Below, in pieces: positions 1 to 9,081 of a stretch of 64,000 nt of DNA (its first letter is position 1; the number at the start of each line of letters is the position of its first letter). The stretch is from Arthrobacter sp. KBS0702 (GTDB taxonomy: Bacteria > Actinomycetota > Actinomycetes > Actinomycetales > Micrococcaceae): positions 1,612,001-1,676,000 of the forward strand of contig NZ_CP042172.1 in the NCBI RefSeq assembly GCF_005937985.2, in the 5' to 3' direction. Made by a program: the position numbers and the translations under genes. The notes beneath the pieces are model-generated. The model was given only the letters and a program-made list of their open reading frames with translations, had not been told where the DNA came from and ran no database searches.

Positions 1-1
1 T

Positions 2-640
2 ACCTTGGTCCGGGCCAAGGTCGCCACCGGTTTCGGCAAGCCGGCCGGCGTCTTCCGGCTCACGGCCGGAAACTGGCTCGAGGTCATGGGGGCCCGTCCC
101 ACCAAGGAACTGTGGGGCGTGGGGACGAAGGTCTCCGCCCGGCTGGCCAAACTGGGCATCAACACCGTCTCCGAGCTCGCCGCCTCCGACCCTGCGGACC
201 TGGTCCCGGAGTTCGGCCCCACGATGGGTCCCTGGTACGCGGAACTCGGACGCGGGGACGGCGCCAGCGTTGTGGACGACACCCCGTGGGTGGCGCGAGG
301 GCACAGCCGGGAGACAACCTTCCAACAGGACCTGACCGAACCGGCCCAGGTGGACGCCGCCATCAGGGAGCTGGCAGCGCGGGTCCTGGAGGACGTAGCA
401 GCCGAAGGACGGCCCGTGATTGGGCTGACCCTGAAAGTACGGTACGCGCCGTTTTCGACCACGACCCACGCGCGGAAGATTCCCCAGACTCTCGACCGGA
501 ACGAAATTCTCGCGCGGGCTCTGGACCTCGCCGCCGGAATCGAAGCAGGCCGGCCCATCCGTCTTCTTGGCCTGCGGGCCGAAATGCCAATGCCTGACGA
601 CGCCCGAAAGAGCCATACCCCGACGCGCGGCGGCTGGTGA
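2..640 (+). CDS. dinB: DNA polymerase IV (Y-family), C-terminal part, cut by window start
   Basis: The open frame runs in from the left edge and ends at TGA 638-640, so about 212 C-terminal residues are visible and the catalytic palm lies outside the window. What remains is the thumb helix-hairpin-helix region (KELWGVGTKVSARLAKLGI) and the little-finger domain, starting near SRETTFQQDL and containing the beta-strand segment LTLKVRYAPFSTTTHARKI. This layout is typical of DinB translesion polymerases, which extend distorted primer termini. It ends in a short basic tail without a clear beta-clamp motif. Family assignment is strong; which DinB paralogue it is cannot be told. Confidence 0.92.
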   Translation, partial: TLVRAKVATGFGKPAGVFRLTAGNWLEVMGARPTKELWGVGTKVSARLAKLGINTVSELAASDPADLVPEFGPTMGPWYAELGRGDGASVVDDTPWVARGHSRETTFQQDLTEPAQVDAAIRELAARVLEDVAAEGRPVIGLTLKVRYAPFSTTTHARKIPQTLDRNEILARALDLAAGIEAGRPIRLLGLRAEMPMPDDARKSHTPTRGGW

Positions 641-654
641 CCCCGCAATTCCGT

Positions 655-1233
655 TCAGGCGCGGTGGCCAACCAGCTTCATCATTTCCCGTGAGAACGCC
701 GCCAGGTCCATCGGCCATCGCGAGGTGACGAGATTTCCATCGACCACCACCTCGGCATCTTCCCACGTCCCGCCGGCGCCGGTGATCTCCTCCGGCACCC
801 CGTCGCCCCAATAGGAGGTGAGCCGCCGCCCCTTGACGAGATCCGCGGAAACCAGGAGATACGGACCATGGCAGATAGCGGCGACCGGTTTGTTGGCGGC
901 AAAAAACGAGCGCGCAATTTCCACTGCCCTGGCGTTGTTCCTCACCGTGGTCGGTGCACCATCAGGTTTGCCGCCCGGGACGACGAGAAGGTCGTAGTCC
1001 TCGGGGACGACGTCGCTGATGCGCTTGTTTGCGACGACGTAGTACCAGCTGCTCTCGCCCGTGATCCTGCCCTCTTCCGGTGCAGCGATGTCGACTGCCC
1101 ACCCGGCCTCGACGAGGCGGAAGACGGGCACGTACAGTTCCAGGTCTTCAAACTTGTCGGCGGAAAGGACGAGCGCTTTCGGAGACCCGCCATCGACCGT
1201 CTGCGGTACCTTGCCGTACTCGGGAACTGCCAT
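655..1233 (-). CDS. DJ-1/PfpI family protein (putative protein deglycase or cysteine hydrolase)
   Basis: A 192-residue protein with the DJ-1/PfpI fold. The nucleophile elbow is AICHGPYLL with Cys121-His122, and an acidic residue precedes it in the KFEDLELYVP segment near residues 27-36. The motif LLVVPGGKPDGAP is the usual strand before the elbow. Length fits YhbO/PfpI-type proteins, which repair glycated proteins or act as weak proteases; the exact activity is inferred. ATG 1233 was preferred over ATG 1257 because a good -10 hexamer (TACAAT) ends only 6 nt before it, suggesting a leaderless mRNA, and because the family rarely has the longer N-terminus. Confidence 0.88.
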   Translation of the reverse strand: MAVPEYGKVPQTVDGGSPKALVLSADKFEDLELYVPVFRLVEAGWAVDIAAPEEGRITGESSWYYVVANKRISDVVPEDYDLLVVPGGKPDGAPTTVRNNARAVEIARSFFAANKPVAAICHGPYLLVSADLVKGRRLTSYWGDGVPEEITGAGGTWEDAEVVVDGNLVTSRWPMDLAAFSREMMKLVGHRA

Positions 1234-1239
1234 AGCGCA

Positions 1240-1245
1240 ATTGTA
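1240..1245 (-). promoter_or_regulatory. -10 box of a probable leaderless promoter for the DJ-1/PfpI gene
   Basis: Reading the minus strand, TACAAT is followed by six bases and then ATG 1233. With normal -10 to +1 spacing the transcript would begin at or next to the start codon. No Shine-Dalgarno sequence precedes the ATG. Leaderless messages are common in actinobacteria. The -35 element is not convincing. Confidence 0.4.
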
Positions 1246-1351
1246 GGTGCGGCCCATGCTGTCCGACAGGGCCCATGGAACGGCCCCGCCACCGGCCGGT
1301 AAAGCGCCGTCACGTTATGGTTGGTCCAAGACGTCTATATCGGGAGGGTGC

Positions 1352-1813
1352 ATGCCGTACGTCGTTGATTTCCAGAACGTTTCCACTGTCGGCCTGGAGT
1401 CATCCCCGGTCGCCGAGGCGCTCGCCGGGCTGCGCGCCAACGAGGCCCGCTACTACCGCAATAAGTACGCCCACGTCTTCACCGTCAGCCCTGCCGGCGA
1501 GGTTCCGGAGGTCATAGAACGGGTCAGCCGGATCCTCAGGGAGGAGCGCGAGATTGTCATCGGCTCGCGGCCGCTCGAGGCCGCCGGCTTCGAAGTCGAC
1601 GGCTTGCGGATGGACTATGTGTTCTACGAGTTGGGGCTGTCCATCAACGTCATGTACAGCATCGAGGACGGCGGGAAGCGCGCAGTGGGCTTCAAACTGT
1701 CCGAGGGTATGGAGGTCCCGGAGGAACTGGCAGCGTTCAAGTTCGCCCGGCAAAAATCAAAGCTGGCCGGCGTCATCCGCGGCTCCTACTTCGTGATCAA
1801 AGGCCAGTACTGA
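1352..1813 (+). CDS. Conserved-looking hypothetical protein, 153 aa
   Basis: I do not recognise the family. The start ATG 1352 follows a GGGAGGG ribosome-binding site, and the resulting protein has high-GC codon usage throughout. It is soluble, without signal peptide or membrane segment. The middle is charged and helical (EVPEVIERVSRILREEREIVIG), followed by alternating hydrophobic strands (MDYVFYELGLSINVMYSI) and a basic C-terminus (KFARQKSKLAGVIRGSYFVIKGQY). Its stop codon directly abuts the stop of the opposing UbiB-like gene, with no intergenic base between them. Function cannot be given from sequence. Confidence 0.75.
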   Translation: MPYVVDFQNVSTVGLESSPVAEALAGLRANEARYYRNKYAHVFTVSPAGEVPEVIERVSRILREEREIVIGSRPLEAAGFEVDGLRMDYVFYELGLSINVMYSIEDGGKRAVGFKLSEGMEVPEELAAFKFARQKSKLAGVIRGSYFVIKGQY

Positions 1814-3526
1814 TCAGAGGCCGCGGCGCCCCACCCACGCCCCGTGCAGCAGCGGAACAACCGAGACGATCATCAGCACGCCGCCGAGTACGGCGTCGTC
1901 CGCCCGTACGATGGAACCCGCGATCAGCAGGGCGCCGAAAATCAGCGCCGATGCCGCCCGCCGCACCGTGCGGTCCAGCCGCGCCAGCTGACGCTCCAGG
2001 CGGGGATTGGCAACGGACAGTGAACCGTCCTCGATCCGGGTGACCAGTCCATCCAGGCGTTTCGGCAGTCGAAGGGCAATCCCGGCGGCGTCGAACGCCT
2101 GCTGGGCCACATCCTGCACCACGTTGCCGCGCTCGTCGCGGAGCAGCTGCGCCGCGTAGGGCTCGACGGAGTCCCACAGATTGAACCGGTCATCCAGTGA
2201 ACTACACACACCCGAGGTCAGCGACATCGCCCGGATGATGAGCAGGAAGTTCTCCGGCAACTGGAACGGCAGCGAGCGGACCAGGTCGCCGAATTCCACG
2301 GCAAACTCCAGGAACTCCCGCTGGTTCACCTCGCGGAGCTGGGCGAATCCCATCCCGCCAAATCGGGCGAACAGGTGCGTCATCGCCCGCTCAAGCTCCG
2401 CCCGGTCGGCCGACGGCACCAGCACACCCACGTCGCTGATCGCGCTCACGAGGCCCTTGCCGTCACGCGAGGCTGCCGCGATCAGCAATTTCCGAAGGCC
2501 CCTCCGAGTGCCGGGAGGAACCTCGCCCATCATGCCGAAGTCGATGAACGTCAGCTTCCAGGGGCGCCCCTCGGAGGCATCCGTGACCGGGGTGACGAAG
2601 ATGTTGCCCGGGTGCGGATCGGCATGGAAAAAGCCGTTGGTGAACAACTGGTCGAACATGACCGAGGCGAAGACAGGCGCAACCTTCGCCGGATCGATGC
2701 CCGCCTCACGAAGTGCCACCGCATCCGTGATCTTGATCGCCGTGACATCTTCGAGCACGAGCACGCGGCGGGTGCTCCACTCCCAGGCGACGCCGGGCGC
2801 CTCAACCCGCTCATCCTCGGCGAAATCGGCCGCAAAACGTTCTGCATTTGCCGCCTCATGCAGGTAGTCGATCTCTTCCAAACTGGTCTGGGCAAACTCT
2901 TCGACCAGGGCAGGCACGTCCGCGCGGTCGGAGACCAGGCGCACATGGCTGAGCCAGCCGCCCACTTTGCGCAGTGCCGCCAGATCGACGTCGACGATCG
3001 CCTCGATGCCGGGCCGCTGCACTTTCACGACCACGCCGTGCAGCCCGGCATCGGCGGCATTGGCGGGCAGGAGTTGCGCCCGGTGGGCCTGTCCGAGGGA
3101 GGCGGCGGCGATGGGCGTCTCCTCGACCGAGGCAAACACCAGGTCCAGCGGCGCGCCCAGCTCCGCCTCGGCGAGGGCGCGGATGGCCGGGAACGGGACG
3201 GGCGGGACCTCGTCCTGAAGGCCCTCCAGCTCCTTGGTGATCTCGGGCGGAAGCACGTCGAGCCTGGAGGACAGGAATTGGCCCACCTTGATCATCAGGC
3301 CGCCCAGCTCCACCGCGAGCACGTGGAAGCGTTGAGCGAAGCTCCGCATCCTCCTGGCTCTGGTGCGCTCGGCGATTCTGCCCAGCCCGACGCGGGGGAG
3401 GAGCAGCTCAAACCACCAGGTCACCGCGAGGTTCCACGCGGCGAACCGCAGGATGCGACGGTAACGGGCGCGGGTGTCCCCGGCGCCGGGTACCGGGTCT
3501 GCTCGCTCCCGACGGGCCGCCGTCAC
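1814..3526 (-). CDS. ABC1/UbiB atypical kinase family protein (AarF domain)
   Basis: 570 residues, the usual length for this family. The signature KxGQ motif (IKVGQFLSSRLDVLPPEI) is at residues 79-96, the alanine-rich nucleotide loop AAASLGQ at 140-146, a candidate invariant Lys in VVVKVQRPG near 168, the catalytic loop HADPHPGN at 301-308 and the metal-binding DFG at 329-331. Two hydrophobic helices near the C-terminus (SALIFGALLIAGSIV and GGVLMIVSVVPLLHGAWV) should anchor it in the membrane. UbiB proteins are ATP-dependent helpers of quinone or lipid metabolism; the substrate here is unknown. It begins 5 bp after the PadR gene and is almost certainly cotranscribed with it. Confidence 0.93.
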   Translation of the reverse strand: MTAARRERADPVPGAGDTRARYRRILRFAAWNLAVTWWFELLLPRVGLGRIAERTRARRMRSFAQRFHVLAVELGGLMIKVGQFLSSRLDVLPPEITKELEGLQDEVPPVPFPAIRALAEAELGAPLDLVFASVEETPIAAASLGQAHRAQLLPANAADAGLHGVVVKVQRPGIEAIVDVDLAALRKVGGWLSHVRLVSDRADVPALVEEFAQTSLEEIDYLHEAANAERFAADFAEDERVEAPGVAWEWSTRRVLVLEDVTAIKITDAVALREAGIDPAKVAPVFASVMFDQLFTNGFFHADPHPGNIFVTPVTDASEGRPWKLTFIDFGMMGEVPPGTRRGLRKLLIAAASRDGKGLVSAISDVGVLVPSADRAELERAMTHLFARFGGMGFAQLREVNQREFLEFAVEFGDLVRSLPFQLPENFLLIIRAMSLTSGVCSSLDDRFNLWDSVEPYAAQLLRDERGNVVQDVAQQAFDAAGIALRLPKRLDGLVTRIEDGSLSVANPRLERQLARLDRTVRRAASALIFGALLIAGSIVRADDAVLGGVLMIVSVVPLLHGAWVGRRGL

Positions 3527-3531
3527 CCCCG

Positions 3532-4074
3532 TCAGTCCTGGGCGAGAATCGAATACAGCCGGCGGCGCGCCTCGTCGAGCACCGACACCGCCTGCTGCAC
3601 CTGCTCCGGGGAGCCCGTGCGACCCACCTGGGCTGCGGCCTGCGCGAGCTCGACGCCTGCCTTGGGGAGTGCGGCGAAGCCGGGGCCCGACGCCGGGCCC
3701 GTGGCCTCCCAGGGTGCTGACGCCTCCCCGTGTGCTGCGTCCTCCCGGCCAGCGTCGGTCAGCGAGTAGATCTTGCGGCCGTTGGACTCCTCGGCCCGGA
3801 TCAATCCCTCATCGGCCAGCAGTTGCAGGGTGGGGTAGACGGAGCCGGCGCTCGGCTTCCAGCTGCCGTTGCTCCGCTCCTCGATCTCACGGATGATCTG
3901 GTAGCCATGCATGGGCCGTTCCGCGAGCAGGGCCAGCACGGCCGACCGTACCTCGCCTCGCCCCGCACGGGTGCCCGAGCGCTTCTCGAACCTCGAACGC
4001 AGCTCTTCGACGGCCTGCCACATGCCATCAATGTTGGGAGCGCCAAAGCCGCCCATCGGGTGTGAATTGCGCAT
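3532..4074 (-). CDS. PadR family transcriptional regulator
   Basis: 180 residues. The winged helix starts near residue 45 with AVLALLAERPMHGYQIIREI and continues through SAGSVYPTLQLLADEGLI and the wing RKIYSLTDAGRE, the diagnostic PadR pattern. The C-terminal half carries a dimerisation helix ending in SVLDEARRRLYSIL. A 40-residue N-terminal extension (MGGFGAPNIDGMWQAVEELR) precedes the DNA-binding domain, as in several actinobacterial PadR proteins. It is the first gene of a two-gene unit with the UbiB-like kinase, so it most likely controls its own operon from the phased repeats just upstream. Confidence 0.92.
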   Translation of the reverse strand: MRNSHPMGGFGAPNIDGMWQAVEELRSRFEKRSGTRAGRGEVRSAVLALLAERPMHGYQIIREIEERSNGSWKPSAGSVYPTLQLLADEGLIRAEESNGRKIYSLTDAGREDAAHGEASAPWEATGPASGPGFAALPKAGVELAQAAAQVGRTGSPEQVQQAVSVLDEARRRLYSILAQD

Positions 4075-4099
4075 GTTGCTCTCCTTAGTGGATCACGAA

Positions 4100-4124
4100 C
4101 GATACCTAACGATACATCCCGATA
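4100..4124. promoter_or_regulatory. Candidate PadR operator: three CGATA repeats phased at 10 bp
   Basis: CGATA occurs at 4100-4104, 4110-4114 and 4120-4124, exactly one helical turn apart, 26-50 bp upstream of the PadR start. The repeats therefore lie on the same face of the helix in the expected promoter zone. Autoregulation is usual in PadR regulators; binding here is inferred. Confidence 0.45.
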
Positions 4125-4174
4125 TACGCGAAAAACAGTGGCTCAGGACTCAGGATCCTGGAAGCAGCAGCCGG

Positions 4175-4981
4175 TCAGCCCGACACGGTCCCCCTACTAA
4201 ATGACTCGAGCCGCGACTGCAGCTCCCAGTACGGAGTGGCCGCCGGCGCCGGCCTGCCGTCACGCAGGGCGCTGACCACATCCACTGCCGCGTCGATTGC
4301 CGCGCGGTACGGCAGGGAGCCGGAGCTCACCCGACGGACCCCCAGTTCACCCAGTTCGGCAACGGTCAGCGTGGGATGGGCCAGTACGTTCACCGGCAGT
4401 GCAATACCGGCGGTGATGGTCTGCATGTCCTCCGGTACCACAAGGCCGGGGACAAAGATTCCGTCCGCGCCGGCTTCGGCGTAGGTGCGGGCACGGAGCA
4501 GGACGGCGTCAACAGTGGGTTCTTCACCGAACCAGATGTTGTCCACTCTGGCGTTGATGAACACGGCCGGGCTGCGCTGCTTGACGGCGGCAATCTTGCG
4601 GGCGGAGACTGCAGGGTCGATCAGGTGCCCGGCCGTGCTGTCCTCCAGGTTGACCCCGGCCACGCCCATGGCCGCCAGCCGGGCCACCAGTTCCGCCACC
4701 TCGGCAGGGTCATCGGAATAGCCGTCCTCGATGTCCGCCGTGACGTGGACAGGCAGCCGGCACAGCTGTTCCACGAGCGCCACGGTTGCCGCCTTGCTGG
4801 ACCGGCCGCCGTCCGGCATGCCGGCACTCGCCGCAATGCCAAAACTGGTGGTTCCGATCGCCGGGAAGCCCGCTGCTACAAACGCCACGGCGGATCCCAT
4901 GTCCCAGGCGTTGGGCAGCAGCAGGGGCGCCGCAGCGTGGTGGAGTTCTGCAAAAGTTGCCGTGTTTATGTCCCTGTCCAT
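4175..4981 (-). CDS. Isocitrate lyase/PEP mutase superfamily enzyme
   Basis: 268 residues with the TIM-barrel signature of this superfamily. LLPNAWDMGSA is the N-terminal strand, IGTTSFGIAASAGMPDG the substrate loop, PVHVTADIEDGYSDDP holds the Mg-binding acidic residues, and GVNLEDS follows as the next metal-site strand. The lyase-specific KKCGH cysteine motif is absent, so it is not a true isocitrate lyase. Relatives are oxaloacetate decarboxylase-, methylisocitrate lyase- or carboxyphosphonoenolpyruvate mutase-like. ATG 4981 was chosen because AGGCGGGGAC precedes it; the upstream ATG 5032 lacks a ribosome-binding site. The nearby glyoxylate genes make a C3-C4 keto-acid substrate plausible, but this is inference. 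Confidence 0.85.
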   Translation of the reverse strand: MDRDINTATFAELHHAAAPLLLPNAWDMGSAVAFVAAGFPAIGTTSFGIAASAGMPDGGRSSKAATVALVEQLCRLPVHVTADIEDGYSDDPAEVAELVARLAAMGVAGVNLEDSTAGHLIDPAVSARKIAAVKQRSPAVFINARVDNIWFGEEPTVDAVLLRARTYAEAGADGIFVPGLVVPEDMQTITAGIALPVNVLAHPTLTVAELGELGVRRVSSGSLPYRAAIDAAVDVVSALRDGRPAPAATPYWELQSRLESFSRGTVSG

Positions 4982-5204
4982 GTCCCCGCCTCTGTCCACT
5001 CGCTGCCATCCGGATAGGCCAATACCGTTCATTCTATGAACGCGGCCGGGCGCCGCAAGGGTCCGGTGTCCGCCGGGTCAAGCCCAGGTGCAGCGGGGAC
5101 GGGGCGGCGATCCAGCAACCCGGCGCGGGCGTGGCCGCAGGCGTGTTAAGGTCGGTTCGGCATCACCCCATCCAGGCGCGCACAGCGATCGAGAGGACGA
5201 CAGG

Positions 5205-6089
5205 ATGAACGCGAATCGCAAGGTGACGGTGCTGGGCACTGGCATCATGGGGGCCGCGATGGCCCGGAACCTGCTGAAAGCCGGGCACGAGGTCCACGTG
5301 TGGAACCGTGACCCGGCGAAGACCGTCCCGATGGCCGACGCCGGGGCGCAGGTAGCGCTGTCCCCAGCCGAAGCGGTCAGGGGAGCGGAGGTGGTACTGA
5401 CGATGCTGTATGACTTCGCGGCCGTGAGCGACGTGATTCGGCAGGCAGCCCCGGGAGTCCGGCCGGGCACCGCATGGGTGCAGTCGACGACCGTCGGGGT
5501 GCGCGACGCAGCTGCCCTTGCAGACCTGGCCGCAGAGGTGGGCCTCGAATTGGTTGAAGCGCCGGTTTCCGGCACCCGTGAGCCGGCCGAGTCCGGCCAG
5601 CTGCTTGTCATCGCGGCAGCGCCGGAGGCTTTGCGTGAGCGCGTGGCGCCGGTCCTGGACGCAATCGGCTCCCGCACCATCTGGACCGGTCAGGACCCGG
5701 CCGCTGGCTCGGCAACCCGGCTCAAGCTCGTCGTCAACAGCTGGGTGATCGCGGCCGCGAACGCCGCCGGGGAAATCCTGGCGCTCGCGGAGGCCCTTGA
5801 GGTGGACCCCCGGCAGTTCTTTGACCTGGTCAAGGGCGGCGGCCTGGACCTGCCGTTCCTGCGGGCTAAGGCGGAGCTGATCCTCGAAGACCGCCTCGAA
5901 CCTGCGTCCTTCGGCGTCGACACGTCGCTGAAAGACGCACACCTGATCCTCGACGCCGCCCGCGAACACGGCCTGCGGCTCGACGGCGCCGAGGCGGCCG
6001 CTGCGCGGCTCGAACGAGTCGCCGCCGCGGGCCGCTCGAAGCAGGACCTGGCCGCTGCCTACTTCGCCAGTACCGGGCAGGATGCCTGA
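5205..6089 (+). CDS. NAD(P)-dependent 3-hydroxyisobutyrate dehydrogenase-like oxidoreductase
   Basis: 294 residues of the beta-hydroxyacid dehydrogenase family. GTGIMGAAMARNLLKAGHEV is the N-terminal Rossmann motif near residue 10, with HVWNRDP suggesting NADP preference. APVSGTREPAESGQL is the substrate-binding motif near residue 120, and KLVVNSW carries the expected catalytic Lys near 170. The all-helical C-terminal half follows. GAGAGGACGACAGG precedes ATG 5205. The family includes 3-hydroxyisobutyrate, tartronate semialdehyde and succinic semialdehyde reductases. Its position beside glycolate/glyoxylate genes makes tartronate semialdehyde reductase conceivable, but the residues do not decide it. 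Confidence 0.87.
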   Translation: MNANRKVTVLGTGIMGAAMARNLLKAGHEVHVWNRDPAKTVPMADAGAQVALSPAEAVRGAEVVLTMLYDFAAVSDVIRQAAPGVRPGTAWVQSTTVGVRDAAALADLAAEVGLELVEAPVSGTREPAESGQLLVIAAAPEALRERVAPVLDAIGSRTIWTGQDPAAGSATRLKLVVNSWVIAAANAAGEILALAEALEVDPRQFFDLVKGGGLDLPFLRAKAELILEDRLEPASFGVDTSLKDAHLILDAAREHGLRLDGAEAAAARLERVAAAGRSKQDLAAAYFASTGQDA

Positions 6090-6112
6090 AAGGCTGGAAC
6101 AGCCGGACCTTT

Positions 6113-6171
6113 CCCGGCAGGGACGGAGATGGCCGGTCCTGGGGACCGGCCATCTCCGTCCGACTGCCGGG
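6113..6171. terminator. Long perfect hairpin between convergent genes (bidirectional terminator)
   Basis: Bases 6121-6139 are exactly complementary to 6143-6161 (19-bp stem, 3-nt loop). CCCGGCAG at 6113-6120 further pairs with CTGCCGGG at 6164-6171 after a short bulge. It separates the oxidoreductase (plus) from glcG (minus) and can terminate both. There is no U-tract, as is usual for high-GC actinobacterial hairpins. Confidence 0.8.
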
Positions 6172-6173
6172 AG

Positions 6174-6602
6174 TCAGGCGGCCTGGGCCTTCAGCCCGGT
6201 GGCCTCGATCGCCGTCGTCGCCGCCGTCTCGTCGTTGTCCGAGCTGTCGCCGGTGATGCCGACGGCACCGAGGAGCGTGCCGTCCTGCTCGCGTACCAGC
6301 ACGCCGCCGGGCACCGGGATGAGCCGGCCGCCCAGGGCGGCAGTCGTGGCCGCGATGAAGTAGGCCTGCTGCTCTGCGCGCTCCATGATCGCACGCGAGC
6401 CCATCCCGAGGGCCAGCGCCCCGTACGCCTTGCCCTGCGCGATCTCAAAGCGGTTATTCGAGGCGCCATCCTGGCGCGCCGCAGCGATCACGTGGCCGCC
6501 GGCGTCGAGGACGACGACGGTCAGTGGTTTGAAGCCGCGCTCCGCTCCGGCCGCGAGGGCGCCGCTGATGATGGATTGTGCGGATTCCAATGTCAGGTTC
6601 AT
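6174..6602 (-). CDS. glcG: GlcG/HbpS family protein of the glycolate operon
   Basis: 142 residues, a complete single GlcG/HbpS domain. The pattern [21 protein letters not shown], then [26 protein letters not shown] and [16 protein letters not shown] is characteristic of the family. Members are small alpha/beta proteins, some of which bind heme or act as sensors; the role of GlcG in glycolate use is unknown. The ATG overlaps the stop of malate synthase G by 4 bp, so the two are translationally coupled, as glcG and glcB are neighbours in E. coli. The family is clear; the symbol rests on family plus context. Confidence 0.9.
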   Translation of the reverse strand: MNLTLESAQSIISGALAAGAERGFKPLTVVVLDAGGHVIAAARQDGASNNRFEIAQGKAYGALALGMGSRAIMERAEQQAYFIAATTAALGGRLIPVPGGVLVREQDGTLLGAVGITGDSSDNDETAATTAIEATGLKAQAA

Positions 6603-8785
6603 GATGCGTTCCTCGCCAGAATCTCGGTGTGCTTGTGTGCGGCCCGGCGCCGGTGCAGGACCGGCTCGGTGTAGCCGGATGGTTGAGCGGCGCCTTCGAG
6701 CACGAGCTCGCGGGCGGCGAGGAAGGCCTCGCCGTCGAACGCGGGGGACATGGGCGTGTAGTGGGGGTCCGCGGCGTTCTGTTCGTCCACGACGGCGGCC
6801 ATGCGCCGCAGGGACGCCTCCACTTCCTCCGTGGTCACTACGCCGTGCAGGAGCCAGTTGGCGACGTGCTGTGAGCTGATCCGGCAGGTTGCACGGTCCT
6901 CCATCAGGGCCGTGCCGTTGATGTCCGGGACCTTGGAGCACCCGACGCCGTCGTTCACCCAGCGGACGATGTAGCCGAGCGTGCTCTGGATGTTGTTGTC
7001 CAGCTCGTTGCGCCGGGCCTCGGCGGACCAGCCAGCGGGATCGCCGACGGGGATGGTGAGCAACTGCCGCAGTGTCGAGCGGCGCTTGCCGGCGAGTTCG
7101 GCCTGCCGGGCGTCCACATCGACCTGGTGGTAGTGGATGGCGTGCAGCGTGGCGGCTGTCGGTGAGGGCACCCAGGCGCAGTCGGCACCGGCGAGCGGGT
7201 GGGCGACCTTCTGCTTGAGCATGTCCGCCATGTTGTCCGGGGCAGCCCACATGCCCTTGCCGATCTGGGCCCGCCCGCTGAAGCCGCACTCCAGCCCGAT
7301 GTCGACGTTGGCGTCCTCGTAGGCCTTGATCCAGCTGGAGTCGCGCATCTCTGCCTTGCGGACCATGGGGCCGGCCAGCATCGAGGTGTGGATCTCATCG
7401 CCGGTTCGGTCCAGGAAGCCCGTGTTAATGAACGCCACGCGCTCCCGTGCCTCCCAGATGCACGCCTTCAGGTTTGCCGACGTGCGGCGTTCCTCGTCCA
7501 TGATGCCGATCTTGAGGGTGAGCGGTTCGAGGCCCAGTATGGCCTCGGCGCCGGCCAGCAGGGCGCAGGCCACGGCGACCTCACCCGGCCCGTGCATCTT
7601 CGGCTTCACGATGTAGACGGACCCGGCTCGGGAGTTGTGGCCGGCGTGCGGACCGCGGAGGTCGTGCACGGAGCCGAGGGTTGTAAACAGGGCATCCAGG
7701 ATCTCTTCGGGCACCGGAGCGCCGGAGGCGTCGAGAACGGCGTCGCTGGTCATGAGGTGGCCCACCTGGCGGATCAGCAGCAGCGAGCGGCCGGGCAGGG
7801 TCAGCTCCGAGCCGTCGGGTGCGGTGTAGACACGGTCGGAGTTGAGCCGCCGGGTGTACGTGCGGCCGCCCTTTTCGACGTCGGCGGTCAGGGTGCCCTG
7901 CATCAACTGCAACCAGTTGCGGTAGCCCGAGACCTTGTCCGCGGCATCGACGGCCGCCACGGAGTCTTCGAGGTCCATGATTGTCGTGATGGCGGACTCC
8001 AACACGATGTCCTTGACACCGGCCGGGTCGCCCGAGCCGATGGGGTGGCTACGGTCAATCTGGATCTCCACGTGCAGTCCGTGGTGTACGAGCAGTACCG
8101 ACTCGGGTTCGGCCGCCGCTCCGCGGAAACCGGCGAACTGGCCCGGCTCGGCCAGCGCCTGCGGGCCGTTGGGGGTCTCGGCGACGAGGGCGCCGTCGGC
8201 GATGCGGTAGGAGGTGACCTCGGTGTGTGATCCGGCCGCCAGGGGAGTGTGCTCATCCAGGAACTGCCGCCCGTGTGCGACGACGGCGGCTCCGCGGACC
8301 GGGTTGTAGCCGCCGGTGTGCTCGCGTCCGTCCGCGTCGTCGATGACGTCGGTACCGTAGAGCGCATCGTAGAGCGAGCCCCAGCGGGCGTTGGCGGCGT
8401 TGGCAGCGAACCGCGCATTCAGCAGGGGGACCACCAGTTGCGGACCGGAGACCGTTGCGATCTCGGGGTCAACCCGCTCGGTTTCGATGGCGAAGTCTCC
8501 GGGTTCGTCGACCAGGTACCCGATCGAGCGGAGGAACTCCTCATACGCCTCGGGATCCGCGGCTGCCGCACCGTGTGCCCGGTGGTACTCGTCGATCTGC
8601 TGCTGCGTTCGGTCGCGGATGTTCAGCAACTCGTGCACGCGCGGCGAGAACTCCTCGATGAGCCCGGCGGCGCAGGCCCAGAATGCGTCCGCCCCGATGC
8701 CGGTCCCGGGGAGGGCTTCGTCCCGGACGAAGGCGTAGAGCTCTTCGGCGACGCTCAGCCCGTTAGTTTCCACGTGATTCGGCAT
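6599..8785 (-). CDS. glcB: Malate synthase G
   Basis: 728 residues, the full length of the single-chain malate synthase G that condenses glyoxylate with acetyl-CoA to malate. Visible family segments include [24 protein letters not shown] text near residues 265-280, [19 protein letters not shown] with the Mg/glyoxylate-site residues near 425-445, and the C-terminal catalytic stretch around [23 protein letters not shown] 8785 is preferred to GTG 8794 because the latter lies inside the GAGAGGTGG ribosome-binding site. It is the first gene of the glcB-glcG unit and diverges from the glcA-like permease across a 296-bp region with two IclR-type palindromes. Confidence 0.97.
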   Translation of the reverse strand: MPNHVETNGLSVAEELYAFVRDEALPGTGIGADAFWACAAGLIEEFSPRVHELLNIRDRTQQQIDEYHRAHGAAAADPEAYEEFLRSIGYLVDEPGDFAIETERVDPEIATVSGPQLVVPLLNARFAANAANARWGSLYDALYGTDVIDDADGREHTGGYNPVRGAAVVAHGRQFLDEHTPLAAGSHTEVTSYRIADGALVAETPNGPQALAEPGQFAGFRGAAAEPESVLLVHHGLHVEIQIDRSHPIGSGDPAGVKDIVLESAITTIMDLEDSVAAVDAADKVSGYRNWLQLMQGTLTADVEKGGRTYTRRLNSDRVYTAPDGSELTLPGRSLLLIRQVGHLMTSDAVLDASGAPVPEEILDALFTTLGSVHDLRGPHAGHNSRAGSVYIVKPKMHGPGEVAVACALLAGAEAILGLEPLTLKIGIMDEERRTSANLKACIWEARERVAFINTGFLDRTGDEIHTSMLAGPMVRKAEMRDSSWIKAYEDANVDIGLECGFSGRAQIGKGMWAAPDNMADMLKQKVAHPLAGADCAWVPSPTAATLHAIHYHQVDVDARQAELAGKRRSTLRQLLTIPVGDPAGWSAEARRNELDNNIQSTLGYIVRWVNDGVGCSKVPDINGTALMEDRATCRISSQHVANWLLHGVVTTEEVEASLRRMAAVVDEQNAADPHYTPMSPAFDGEAFLAARELVLEGAAQPSGYTEPVLHRRRAAHKHTEILARNAS

Positions 8786-8821
8786 ACCGGCCACCTCTCA
8801 GATATTTCGTACGCAAAGGAA

Positions 8822-8836
8822 TTTCGTATTGTGGAA
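8822..8836. promoter_or_regulatory. IclR-type operator, glcB side
   Basis: TTTCGTATTGTGGAA matches TTYCRY-N3-GYGRAA, the pattern shared with the sites at 8995 and 12432. It lies 37 bp upstream of the glcB start, where it would cover the minus-strand promoter. A second left half (ATTTCGTA) occurs 18 bp away at 8803-8810. Regulation by the IclR protein encoded nearby is inferred from the shared motif. Confidence 0.6.
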
Positions 8837-8994
8837 GTTAAATACCAATATATAAAACCTAGCCAGCGCCGTGCCGTGTGTCAACGCCGAGGACCGGTAT
8901 TGCGCGAGGCTGCGCCGCGCCGGACAACAGCGGTTGACTGTGACCTGGATCGCACATACTCTCAGTCACTGAATATCACTGAACAAAAGATATA

Positions 8995-9009
8995 TTTCAC
9001 GATGCGGAA
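8995..9009. promoter_or_regulatory. IclR-type operator, glcA side
   Basis: TTTCACGATGCGGAA is a purine/pyrimidine-symmetric palindrome (TTYCRC-N3-GYGRAA). The core ATATTTCACGATGCGGA, 17 bases, is repeated identically before the iclR gene at about 12430. It lies 73 bp upstream of the permease start. Confidence 0.65.
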
Positions 9010-9081
9010 ACCCCTGAGGGGATTGATGCCGCAGTGCTATCCCAGTGCCCACCGATTGCTCGGAAAAACAAAGGAGTTTTT

